Origin: Gibbula magus
Lineage: Eukaryota; Mollusca; Gastropoda; Trochida; Trochidae
Assembly (NCBI GenBank): GCA_936450465.1
Contig: OW388289.1
Coordinates: forward strand, 67,392,420-67,456,419
Reading direction: 5' to 3'
Length of the DNA: 64,000 bases
Both the position numbers and the translations under genes were made by a program. Below, piece after piece: positions 28,601 to 36,500 of this stretch; the stretch's first letter is position 1; each line of letters begins with the position of its first letter. The notes below the pieces were generated by a model. It worked only from the letters and a program-made list of their open reading frames with translations. It ran no database searches and was not told the DNA's origin.

Positions 28601-29878
28601 CTGACGGAGTGGGTGTTTCAAGTAGCAAATTGATGAATTGTTTTATTCGTCTAGCTTGTGAAGACGGACGTTTTGGAAGTGACTGTCAGCTGTGTGGAAA
28701 CTGCTCTGCAGCGCTGCCCTGTAACAAGATGAGCGGTGTCTGTATGAATGGGTGTTCTTACGGATATCATGGTCTATGTAAGCTTACTGACGTTTAGTAT
28801 GATTATGCTTATATCCAAATGATGTTTTACTTTTATCTCTGTATCTTTATTTCTATTGATATGGATTTTAAAAATCTAAAAGGCTATGTTACGTTACACT
28901 ACATATTTTAAAATCGCCTTTGTTTCTCTCTATATCTGTGCATTATTCATACGATCTCTTTTGAAGGTAGATTATTGTCACATTTATTATATTATTCTAA
29001 GATCAATCGAAAAAATACTTTATCCGACAATAAGGTATAGTGCCACGGTCTCCCATCGTAATTAAGTGTGTCCATGGTAACATAACGTCGATTCACGTCA
29101 TGCACAAGACAGTGTAATGCATTGCAAACAATACAATTTGTAATTCTTTCCATGTTGTGCAGCTCTGCAGTCGGCAAATATTAGCGGTTATACAATCAAC
29201 TAAACTGTTTAGGATACCAGCAAACATTAGACAAATGTACGGTCCATCACCACACTTGATCAAGCTTTAATCATTCAAGTCACGTGATTAACCATATATC
29301 ATTACAGTTCAAGAAAAATAATATTCATATTAAATCAATAACTAAATTAATTTTGATATTAGATCTATTGAATCAAACCAATGAAATGTCTTTTCTAACT
29401 TAGAGCTCGGGTTCCATACGTGATATAGTCAACAGTTGGCTCCTTCTCATGGATTATTAATAAAATGGTTGTAAGCAATATGTTTAGTTCATTTTTATTA
29501 TTCAAAGCAGAAAGTTACCTATATGGGTCATTTGTCATATTTAATGATAAACTAATGCAACATGACTTATGTAATGAAAGCATGAATACATTAATAATGC
29601 ATACCTAATAATCACAGAGCTTATAATTATTAACAACAAGATTGTTCTTCGACATGTTGATAACTTGAGTGACTATTTTATATGGCGTGTATCTACTCCA
29701 CCTGTTTAATATAAACACTAACTTGTTAGTCGTCATATTTTCACACATTTCGTGTATGATAATAATGTTCCTTTTTTAATACAGCGTGTAACAACACATG
29801 CCAGTGTGAGTCTGTCAAAGATACAAATGATACTTCAGAATGCGGTGATTGGAGAAAAGGAAACTGCCAAACATGTAG
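22442..29878 (+). CDS. LDLR class B (YWTD propeller) / EGF-like protein, seven exons, ends unresolved
   Basis: Exons at 22442-22681, 23277-23451, 23906-24033, 25374-25536, 26952-27049, 28655-28777 and 29785-29878 join in frame at every junction with GT-AG introns. The first five encode one complete six-bladed YWTD beta-propeller: MYWSDV, LFYTDT, VIWTDW, LYWCDA and LYLTDW motifs each follow the usual spacing, with the RSARLDGSDE and SVLLNGTGRK strands typical of LDLR class B repeats. Exons 6 and 7 are cysteine-rich EGF/laminin-EGF-like (TCEDGRFGSDCQLCGNCS). Such proteins are secreted or single-pass membrane receptors that bind ligands through the propeller. The signal peptide, any membrane segment and the stop codon are not placed with confidence. 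A possible last exon at 30239-30287 would add a short Cys-rich tail. Upstream exons, if any, would lie beyond the satellite. The ortholog group is not recognisable. Confidence 0.85.
23277..23451 (+). CDS. LDLR-B gene, exon with second YWTD repeat
   Basis: Enters in phase 1 after TTTTCAG and leaves in phase 2 at GTAGAT. It encodes IEGLTIDTNNELLFYTDTGR and KPRGITVYPNKR. The RG-ITVYP stretch is the conserved lead-in to the next blade. Confidence 0.85.
23906..24033 (+). CDS. LDLR-B gene, exon with third YWTD repeat
   Basis: The acceptor is TATTCTAG and the donor is GTAAGA. It enters in phase 2 and leaves in phase 1. It encodes LVIWTDWKALATIEMCHYNG, then NIIWPNDVTLDER, a textbook YWTD blade with the W-P-N-x-V-T-L-D turn. 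Confidence 0.9.
24340..25210. repeat. Minisatellite, 53-bp unit, about 16 copies, intronic
   Basis: Successive GATGACTGTC starts are 53 bp apart (24395 and 24448, for example). Most copies contain CTGTCTTA-GCGA-TAAGACAG, an 8-bp inverted repeat around GCGA. Two monomer types partly alternate: ACTGTCTTAGCGATAAGAC and ACTATGTTAGCGATACGAC. One unit near 24700 lacks two bases. The array lies wholly inside the intron between the third and fourth LDLR-B exons. Confidence 0.95.
25374..25536 (+). CDS. LDLR-B gene, exon with fourth and fifth YWTD repeats
   Basis: The acceptor is CTCAATAG and the donor is GTAAGT. It enters in phase 1 and leaves in phase 2. It encodes TDTLYWCDAYRWKHSIESVL, FYGIKLFEDVLYLTDWEA, the last two YWTD motifs. 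Confidence 0.9.
25870..26393. mobile_element. Short Tc1/mariner-like MITE (524 bp) in the LDLR-B gene
   Basis: An 18-bp perfect terminal inverted repeat, ACCCAATACCAAAAGAAA, at 25871 matches its reverse complement ending at 26392. Both ends are flanked by TA (25868-25869 and 26394-26395), the usual mariner target duplication. It has no coding capacity. The last 80 bases resemble the right end of the element at 30696-31134 (shared TACATATGATAAA and CTTTCTTTTG-like segments), so both belong to one family. Confidence 0.7.
26952..27049 (+). CDS. LDLR-B gene, exon closing the propeller
   Basis: The acceptor is ACATTGCAG and the donor is GTAAGT. It enters in phase 2 and leaves in phase 1. It encodes SVHLYYINGTKIGEIVYMDF and VRPSGLFVLRQS. 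This is the sixth blade, which commonly lacks the YWTD motif, and the R-P-x-G-L-x-V turn. Confidence 0.85.
27050..28654. other. Intron of the LDLR-B gene
   Basis: Low-GC intron without a convincing coding segment. Around 27560 there is a short fragment (GAGCCATGGGATCTGCAGC) of the dispersed repeat better preserved at 51220-51837. The 94-codon minus-strand frame at 27901-28185 has no family resemblance. Confidence 0.5.
28655..28777 (+). CDS. LDLR-B gene, EGF-like exon 1
   Basis: The acceptor is TTCGTCTAG and the donor is GTAAGC. The exon is phase 1-1, the usual symmetry of EGF exons. It encodes TCEDGRFGSDCQLCGNCSAA, then SGVCMNGCSYGYHGL. The cysteine spacing is laminin/MEGF-type EGF. Confidence 0.85.
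29785..29878 (+). CDS. LDLR-B gene, EGF-like exon 2
   Basis: The acceptor is TTAATACAG and the donor is GTAAAC. It enters in phase 1 and leaves in phase 2. It encodes CNNTCQCESVKDTNDTSECG and DWRKGNCQTC, Cys-rich and in frame with the preceding exon. Confidence 0.75.
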
Positions 29879-30238
29879 GTAAACATTAAACATGTCTGAT
29901 GAATAATATATGATGAAGTGCATCTCGCTATGTACGTAGACTTTATATTATCATTGTTTATAAGTTTATTTCCGGCAGTATCTGTTCGAACATTGTATGT
30001 TCTCAATGTTTTACTTTCGTTGGTACTAAATACGTGCATTGTCAATTGTCCTTCCCTGACGCCAACTTGTCGAAATTAAAAAAAAGCTTAATGTCGAATA
30101 AATGTCGTCAATACGTTGTTACTTAACGTTTCAAATGGGTGCAACATGGTAATAGTATACCTTTATCTAGCATGCTTGCTGACACAGGGGTTGTGGTGTT
30201 TATTCATATGTCACTCCAACAAACAATTACTTCTGTAG

Positions 30239-30287
30239 AGATTGTTGTTGCTATTGTACAAAAGAACAAATACACAAACTACATTGA
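30239..30287 (+). CDS. Possible terminal exon of the LDLR-B gene
   Basis: After TTACTTCTGTAG, a phase-2-compatible reading gives DCCCYCTKEQIHKLH and then TGA at 30285-30287. The phase matches the preceding exon and the residues are Cys-rich, but the exon is short and lies close to repeat-derived sequence. It may be chance. Confidence 0.25.
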
Positions 30288-30289
30288 AA

Positions 30290-30695
30290 AGAAACTAGAT
30301 ATATATGTTCAGGGTCACCAAATCTACAATTTAGAATCCCCTTTTGTCAAGGAGTCTGTAAACAACTTTCACATCCTAGCATCCTAGCTTGCTAGAGCTT
30401 TCCGTGCAGAATAAGATGAACATAGAGTTTGTAAGGTCATGAACCCTGTGGCTCTGTAACTAATCAGGCTAAAAACTAGTAAACTTACTACTTTTCAAAA
30501 TGTAAACATCCCAGAAAAGAGATAACATATTTCAAGTATTTTATGTAAATGTATGTATGAAAATCGGTTTTTAGGTCGTGGCCCCCACGTCCCATATTGG
30601 GATCACATGGTCACAAAATATACACTTTAGATTCCCCTTTGGCTATTCAGTCGTTTCAGTTTTCTGGAGATTTTTGTACTGGAGAAGATAAAATA
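30290..30695. repeat. Degenerate copies of a dispersed repeat
   Basis: Segments such as AAATCTACAATTTAGAATCC followed by GTCAAGGAGTCTGTAAACAA, and GGATCACATGGTCACAAAA with TAGATTCCCCTTTGGC, are shared with the repeat at 51220-51837. This is an old bivalve-type interspersed repeat, fragmented here and interrupted by the MITE to its right. Confidence 0.6.
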
Positions 30696-31134
30696 AACTG
30701 ACGGGCAAAAGAAAGTATAACACTCACTTGTTTTCGATTTTCAAATATTTCAATATTTTAAAGAAATGAGATGCATTTGATTATGGAACGATACATTAAC
30801 ACCTCTCGGCAGTAGCTTGAATGACTTAAGTTGTGATTTTTAAATTTAAACCAACATGACCCCTTCCATGTTAAAAATGTTGTAAATGTGTGCAGGACGA
30901 AGCACATTTATTGATTTTTACACAGAGTATGTGTCATATGTCGATAAACAGTTTAGTTTTGGGGGAATTTCAAAATTTAAATTCTTAAATTTTTTGACTG
31001 ATTTAATGTTTTGGACTAATTTCACATACTAGTCCGTTTTGTAATACGTCGTCGAAAACTCGAGATATTTGAATTTGACATTTATACATATGATAAATAC
31101 AACTGGGCTATATACTTTCTTTTGCCCATCAGTG
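30696..31134. mobile_element. Short Tc1/mariner-like MITE (439 bp)
   Basis: The left end AACTGACGGGCAAAAGAAAG and the reverse complement of the right end CACTGATGGGCAAAAGAAAG form an imperfect terminal inverted repeat of over 20 bp that continues into GTATA. TA flanks both sides (30694-30695 and 31135-31136). It is non-coding and of the same family as 25870-26393. Confidence 0.7.
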
Positions 31135-31142
31135 TAATATTT

Positions 31143-31385
31143 TAGGTCGTGACGCCTGTAACCCATACACGGAGTAATAGGTTACCAAGGCAGACGCCTC
31201 CAAGCGCACCCGATACGCGCGCTATCACCGCAATAGAGCAACGGGTTATGCTCGCTGTCACTGTAACGTATACACTGATAGCGCCGAACCTTTAACCCAG
31301 GTTACCGCTATCACTGCATTTATACTACGATCCCATAACCCGAGGCCCCGTGATGCAGCAACGGCCACTCTAAAAAACAAAATTA
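31143..31385. other. GC- and CpG-rich island in AT-rich surroundings
   Basis: About 240 bases with many CpG dinucleotides (for example CGATACGCGCGCTATCACCG). The short motif GCTATCAC or its variants recurs about four times. No open reading frame or RNA gene is recognised. The first part (TTTTAGGTCGTGACGCCTGT) resembles the repeat arm at 30571, so it may be repeat-derived. Confidence 0.4.
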
Positions 31386-32098
31386 GTTCAAGGCGATTTT
31401 AATTGACAACAAAGTGATTTCAATGATGTTCAAACATATGTATAGGTAACTGTTTCTTTGCTTATCTTTGCTTATAATGTATAAGATATTTTGAAAGTAT
31501 GTTGCATAACGTTGAAGTAGATTATCTCCAAAATACAGAATGTCATTAGTTAAGCGTTATATTAGATACTCCATTTAATGAAATCACACATGTTAAGCAA
31601 TTCAGTGTACATCATTGTACAATGAATTATAGTGAAAGCAATAATAAAAAAAACAAATAATAGATGAATAAGCAAATTAGATAAGGTCATTTAACAGTTG
31701 CATGCTGAAAGGAATAAAGGTATTAGAACTTTTGTTGGTTCAAAACGCAGTTTTAAATATCTCCATCAAGAAGTTTGTTAGTTTGACAAATTTCACGTTA
31801 ACGTGGAAGACATGAGGTGGAACAGACAGCACAGATATACAATTTCAAAACTGTTTAAACATTTTAAAATAAGCCTTAAAAAAGGAGGGTTCTATCGGGG
31901 TATTTATTGTGGAAACGAAATTCGGGAGGATATTCCTGTTTACACATATATGTTATTAATACATGATTTAAAACACAGTGAAATTGAAAGATACTAATGA
32001 AGGTAACAGTTTGCTGACTTTCATATTCCTTACCTAAAAACAATATCTATCTATATATTTAAAATGAGCTAATAATCATGTTTTATCTTCATCAGTTG
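31386..32098. other. Spacer without recognised gene
   Basis: AT-rich sequence. A 64-codon plus frame at 31803-31997 (GTG start, Lys/His-rich) has no recognisable domain or splice context and is not called. Confidence 0.5.
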
Positions 32099-32218
32099 CA
32101 TTAGCGGATCCCCCCCCCCCCCCCCCCCCCCCCCCCCCACTGAGTGTAAAACAAATTTTTTGGGACCCCCCCCCCCCCCCCCCCCCGCCCCTTTCAAAAA
32201 TCCTGGATCCGCCCTTGA
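32099..32218. mobile_element. Small inverted-repeat element with long poly-C tracts
   Basis: AGCGGATCC at about 32103 and GGATCCGCCC at about 32205 form short inverted ends. Between them are runs of 29 C (32110-32138) and 21 C (32166-32186), the second followed by GCCCCTTTCAAAAATCC. On the minus strand the right end reads GGGCGGATCCAGGATTTTTG, a form common to many invertebrate MITEs. The homopolymer lengths are the least reliable part of any assembly. Confidence 0.55.
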
Positions 32219-32409
32219 GTTGTCCGTTGCCCCTTGAAAAAAAATAGTGAAAATGTGCTTTTCTTCATTTAAATTGCATTAATTATACATTCGTGTACAA
32301 TTGGCCCCCTATTCTTCAAAAGTGATTATTAAAATTATTTATAAACTTAATATCTCATATAGATAGGTTTTGGTTTTCTCCCACTTTTTTAACATCAACT
32401 TAATCGGGC

Positions 32410-32520
32410 TTACTGTTCTCTTTTTGAGGTTTTGCGTTTCCGCTTAGCGGTAGTCGAAATCGCGTTCCGCTTCCTCAAAGGACCAATTCCTACATTTAAA
32501 ACTTCCGGTTCCGTTGCCAT
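32410..32520 (-). CDS. Possible first coding exon of an antisense gene, 36 codons
   Basis: An ATG at 32520 in good context (CTAAAATGG) opens a minus-strand frame, MATEPEVLNVGIGPL, then a strongly basic AKRKRKTSKREQ segment, and stops at 32410. A donor-like GTAAGC lies at its 3' end, so it could be a first exon whose partner exons are elsewhere. The function is unknown, and no second exon was found in the window. Confidence 0.25.
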   Translation of the reverse strand: MATEPEVLNVGIGPLRKRNAISTTAKRKRKTSKREQ

Positions 32521-32540
32521 TTTAGCGGTAATTTTGGAAA
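32440..32540. promoter_or_regulatory. Candidate (possibly bidirectional) promoter upstream of the KDZ gene
   Basis: CpG-rich for this region. It contains ACTTCCGGTTCCG, which is ACCGGAAGT (ETS/GABP-type core) on the minus strand, beside a CGTTGCCATTTTAGCGG block resembling a YY1-type start-site element. It is followed on the plus strand by ATGCCTTTT|GTAAGT, a strong donor-like site at 32578-32590. Regulatory activity is inferred only. Confidence 0.3.
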
Positions 32541-32590
32541 ACAACCGAGGTCAGCAACTCAACCTTTCATCGGACATGCCTTTTGTAAGT

Positions 32591-33310
32591 ATTTGCTTGA
32601 AAACCCCTTCAGTTTATGTATACTGTTTGTGACCTTTAATTTTATTATGTAGATGATAATGTTTTCAACATAGTCATCATCATGTGTGTTTATTTACATC
32701 TTCAATAAAGCCTATAGGCCTTTGTTTATCTACTTACTCCCATTCATGTTTGTATTGCAAATCCTCATCATTCTCATGCTTCCTCTCCATCATGTTTATA
32801 TTGCAAATCCCCATTGTATACCATTCTCATGTATATTAATCTCCCTGATTGACTTCCTTCACCATTGTTTTGTTTGCTATATAAATGTACTATATTTTGT
32901 TATTTCCTTACATTCCACCTGATGAAGGAGTGAGTATGTACTCCGAAACGTCGTGTATTTTCACATTAAATAAGTTGTTATCCAGAAAATCTTCCTGTTC
33001 TTTTGATAAAGAAATGTTTTCAATGTAACTTTGAAAGGTTTAGATATTTGTGAACAATGTAATCAGAGTTGTTTTTATAAAATGTAAAATACTGAACATT
33101 AACAATTCTTCAAGATGAACATATTTGTCATCATTCGGTCATCTTGTGATGAAATTCATATCTTCATTTAATTCATTTAATTTCTTACAAATAATTATTT
33201 GTTAGAGAAATGTTGATCTAGCATAGTTTAATGAGGGATACAACATGATTCATAGACTATTGGAAATCCTATACATTAATATCTTCTAAGGTGTCTTTAC
33301 TTCCTTTTAG
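32591..33310. other. Spacer or first intron of the KDZ gene
   Basis: AT-rich. It contains a CATCATGT/CCTCATCATTCTCATGC-type low-complexity patch at 32680-32850 and TATGTACTCCGAAACGTCGT at 32933. No coding segment is recognised. It ends in TTCCTTTTAG, the acceptor of the first KDZ exon. Confidence 0.45.
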
Positions 33311-33534
33311 GTTTCCAAAGCAGAATTCTATTCAAATTTTGCAAGTGTGAATCAGAAGTTGCAACTCTTGTTCGCCACTGCTTTTGGTCATCGTCTCCAG
33401 CTAATCCAGCCGTGGCTATCCACGTCAGTGTTATGGAATCTCTGAGGCTGTTAGTTGTTGAGTGTCAACTCAGTATACGCAGTTTCTTTGAAGCGCTGAG
33501 GTTGAAAAACATTGATGAAATTCAAAATGTCATG
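33311..33534 (+). CDS. KDZ gene, exon with the Cys-cluster/NP motif
   Basis: The acceptor is TTCCTTTTAG and the donor is GTAAGT. It enters in phase 2 and leaves in phase 0. It encodes FKFCKCESEVATLVRHCFWS, SSPANPAVAIHVSVMESLRL, VVECQLSIRSFFEAL, matching the conserved C-x-C, W-P-x-x-P-x-x-P and L-x-E-C-Q-V-S block of KDZ proteins. Confidence 0.85.
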
Positions 33535-36500
33535 GTAAGTGTTCAAGTTTTCAGACTAAGACAAACAAATTCACACAATGGAAAATGACATAAAGGTATA
33601 CATACCTTTTGTAAAGTAACACAAACTGAGTCACAGTGGATCAAAAATAGCTGTGTGTGTACAGCTCACTATAAAAGTATCCCCTGTATTTAATGTAAAA
33701 ACTATTATATTATTTTTAGATGATTAGAAATTAAACAGACAATATATAGCGACATTTATAGAGGATGTTCTAGTGTTTTTAAAAAAATTATTATTCCTTG
33801 TTATGTTGAGTTGCTAATATACAGTCCATTTGAAACGTTAGTTTTGGTTTTATTTTGATGGTGTTAGATTTGTCAATGTAAAAACCACCATGCATATATA
33901 TTTAAAGAAAATCAGTTGAGAAATAAATTGTTAAGGCCCCATTGATCAGTCTGATAATTTATGATTTGTAATATTTGTTTGTATCGAGATGTGACGATAG
34001 ATAGGACTTTCAACTTATTCCGATAATCACTGTGCCAATAGAACATTATCGATGATTGATTGATATCGATAGTAATTTTATTGATAAATAGTATCAGTAG
34101 CACGGGTAACTATCAATAATTTTAATAGTTTTGTCAATTCAGTTGTTTACTTGACTCTAAAAAGGGAAATTCACAAACAATTTTTAGATTTTGAAAATGC
34201 TTAAAAACACTATAAAAAGATCACAGAGAGCTTTAAAACTTGAAAACTAATTGGTTATGTCATTGAAAAATTATTAGTTTTAAAGTTGTAATTTCGTAGT
34301 AAAGACAATAAACGCTGATTATACTTGAATTTGTTTAACTTCATTTATTGATATTTGCAGATATATTTACATTTCCAAATAAAATTTGTGTTATATATTG
34401 TTAAAAAATTGGCTACGTCCTATTTGCACTGAAAACTATTCCTTCATACATTGAATAAAAGTTGTAATTTAATCATTATTTAAAGAATGGTATCCTTCAT
34501 ACTTGCAGATCATCAAAGAACTTTATCGCTGTGTATCTGGTGAATGCTTTGAGATGTACAGACGATATGTTCACACAAAATCTCACTTGCATCATCTCTG
34601 CCCAGAATTTGATGATGGCACTAAGTGCCCAGCATGCCCTACAGATCAAGTAAGTGAACAGAAAACATATGAATGAGAAACTAGTTCTAGTGATCTAAAA
34701 CTTCTTAATTAGCTCTCTTTCAATAAAGATGGTGTTTTCATTCTTCTGCCATCTTCGAAATACCTCTTAAATAAGTAAAAATAAATCTATGGTTTGGGGG
34801 TTTTCATCTGTAAACGCTTGTACGATTTGTTTATACTAACTTATAATTTGATAAACCAACCATACAGAACTATTTATGTAGCGCTATCATGACATAAAAA
34901 TAAAGAATTTTCTCCTTTGATGCAAACTTTGTATTGGTTCGGAGGAAAGCTGTAGGAACTTCAGTGAAAGAGCCTTTTCACTCGGGACACTTCTTCATGG
35001 ACCAAGTCAGGGTCGACAAGTTCGTTGAAAATTATCAGGCAAAAAATACTGAAAAGGTATAAAAAAAAATTTGATTTTCAATAAAATGGTATTAGTTTGA
35101 AAACATTGGAATTTGTTAGACATTATATTTTCTAACAAAAGATCAGAATAAAAAAAGTAATGACTTGTATTAGGACCATTATATAGATTATCTTGTGTAT
35201 ACTTCAAGATATATTACAATTACAAAAAGTAAGTTTGCTTAAATGAAACGCTATCTGCTTTCAGGGGTGCTCTGACTTTCAAGCTGGATCTGAATTGAGA
35301 TCAAAGAACAAGAACAGAAAATTGGAAGAAACTGGTGTATTTGGAGCCTGCTGCAGGCACGAGTATCCGAAGGCCTTCTTCAATTTAAAACACGGAGAAA
35401 GGTTCACAATTTATTACATATTATGTCAATGGGTTGCTTTTCACCGTTTTTCATAAATTAAAATATTGAGGTTACTGCCATAATTATCTCCAAATGAAAA
35501 AAAGATATTCAGTTTCCAGAATGAAATAGAAAATATGTGTTTTTTCAAGCTCTCTTTTATTAGTACACACAAATGAATGTGATGTCAGAATGGATTTTAT
35601 GTTATGTGAATACGATAACAAGGGTTTTTGAAGCCGCCTGTTTGTCAATTGCAAAGTCGCCATAGCAACACACTTGCACCTCGATTTTCTTGACAAAGCT
35701 TGCATTTACATTTCAGGTTGGCCAACGCTGTTTTTCTTGTCAATTATCTGCAGGAAACCAACAAGAATATGATTGTCTTGTATGACATTGCATTCACATC
35801 TTCAGGTAGATTTATAAATATATTATTACTAATATGTCTTTAAATGTTGTCTTATTTTTCTGACTATGAGCTTTTCACATTTGGGACTCCTGCTTCAGAA
35901 CTCTTTGGCCCTGAAAATTTAAAATGGTAGTTTATTAAAAGTAACTAGAACCTAGATGACAAACAATACTACAGTTGATCTTTTAATTTGTAGTTTTGAT
36001 TAGGTTGATATCAGACACTGAGGTGAGATTCTGTATTTCTATCTCTTTTTCAGAAAAATTCAGATGACTCTGTTCTGAAGGATGTAACTTTTGGTATTTC
36101 TATATTCCACTGTTTTGGACACCAGATGGCATGTCAAGTAAGGATTTTTATATATTCTACATTTTCAGAAAATATAGTAGTTGCATTTACAGAGGGAAAA
36201 TAAAGTCAAAATAATTCAAAAGTCTTTGAGTTACATACATTTAAAAGCTATGAGTGTTTCCTTTTTAACTCATTAGGTCTGAAAGGCCATCTTGGCTTAT
36301 GGCATGGGCTGTTGTCCATTGTCTGTAAACTTTTCACATTTTTAAACTTCTTCTCAAGAACGGGTACGCTGGCGAAGCTGAAATTTTTTGGGGAGGGTCC
36401 TTGCACCTCAAATCAAAGTTCAAAAGTTTGTACATTTTGCCTCGAATGGATACTTATATCTATAAATTTCATTACGCTGCTCCAAAAAGTAAGGATGTTA

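Noticed and set aside
31803..31997. 64-codon plus frame between MITE and poly-C element
   Set aside because: GTG start, low-complexity Lys/His/Tyr composition, no domain; not enough to call a gene.
32432..32632. 66-codon plus frame over the candidate promoter
   Set aside because: It starts with TTG and is antisense to the better-context minus-strand frame at 32410-32520. Its phase does not join the first KDZ exon.
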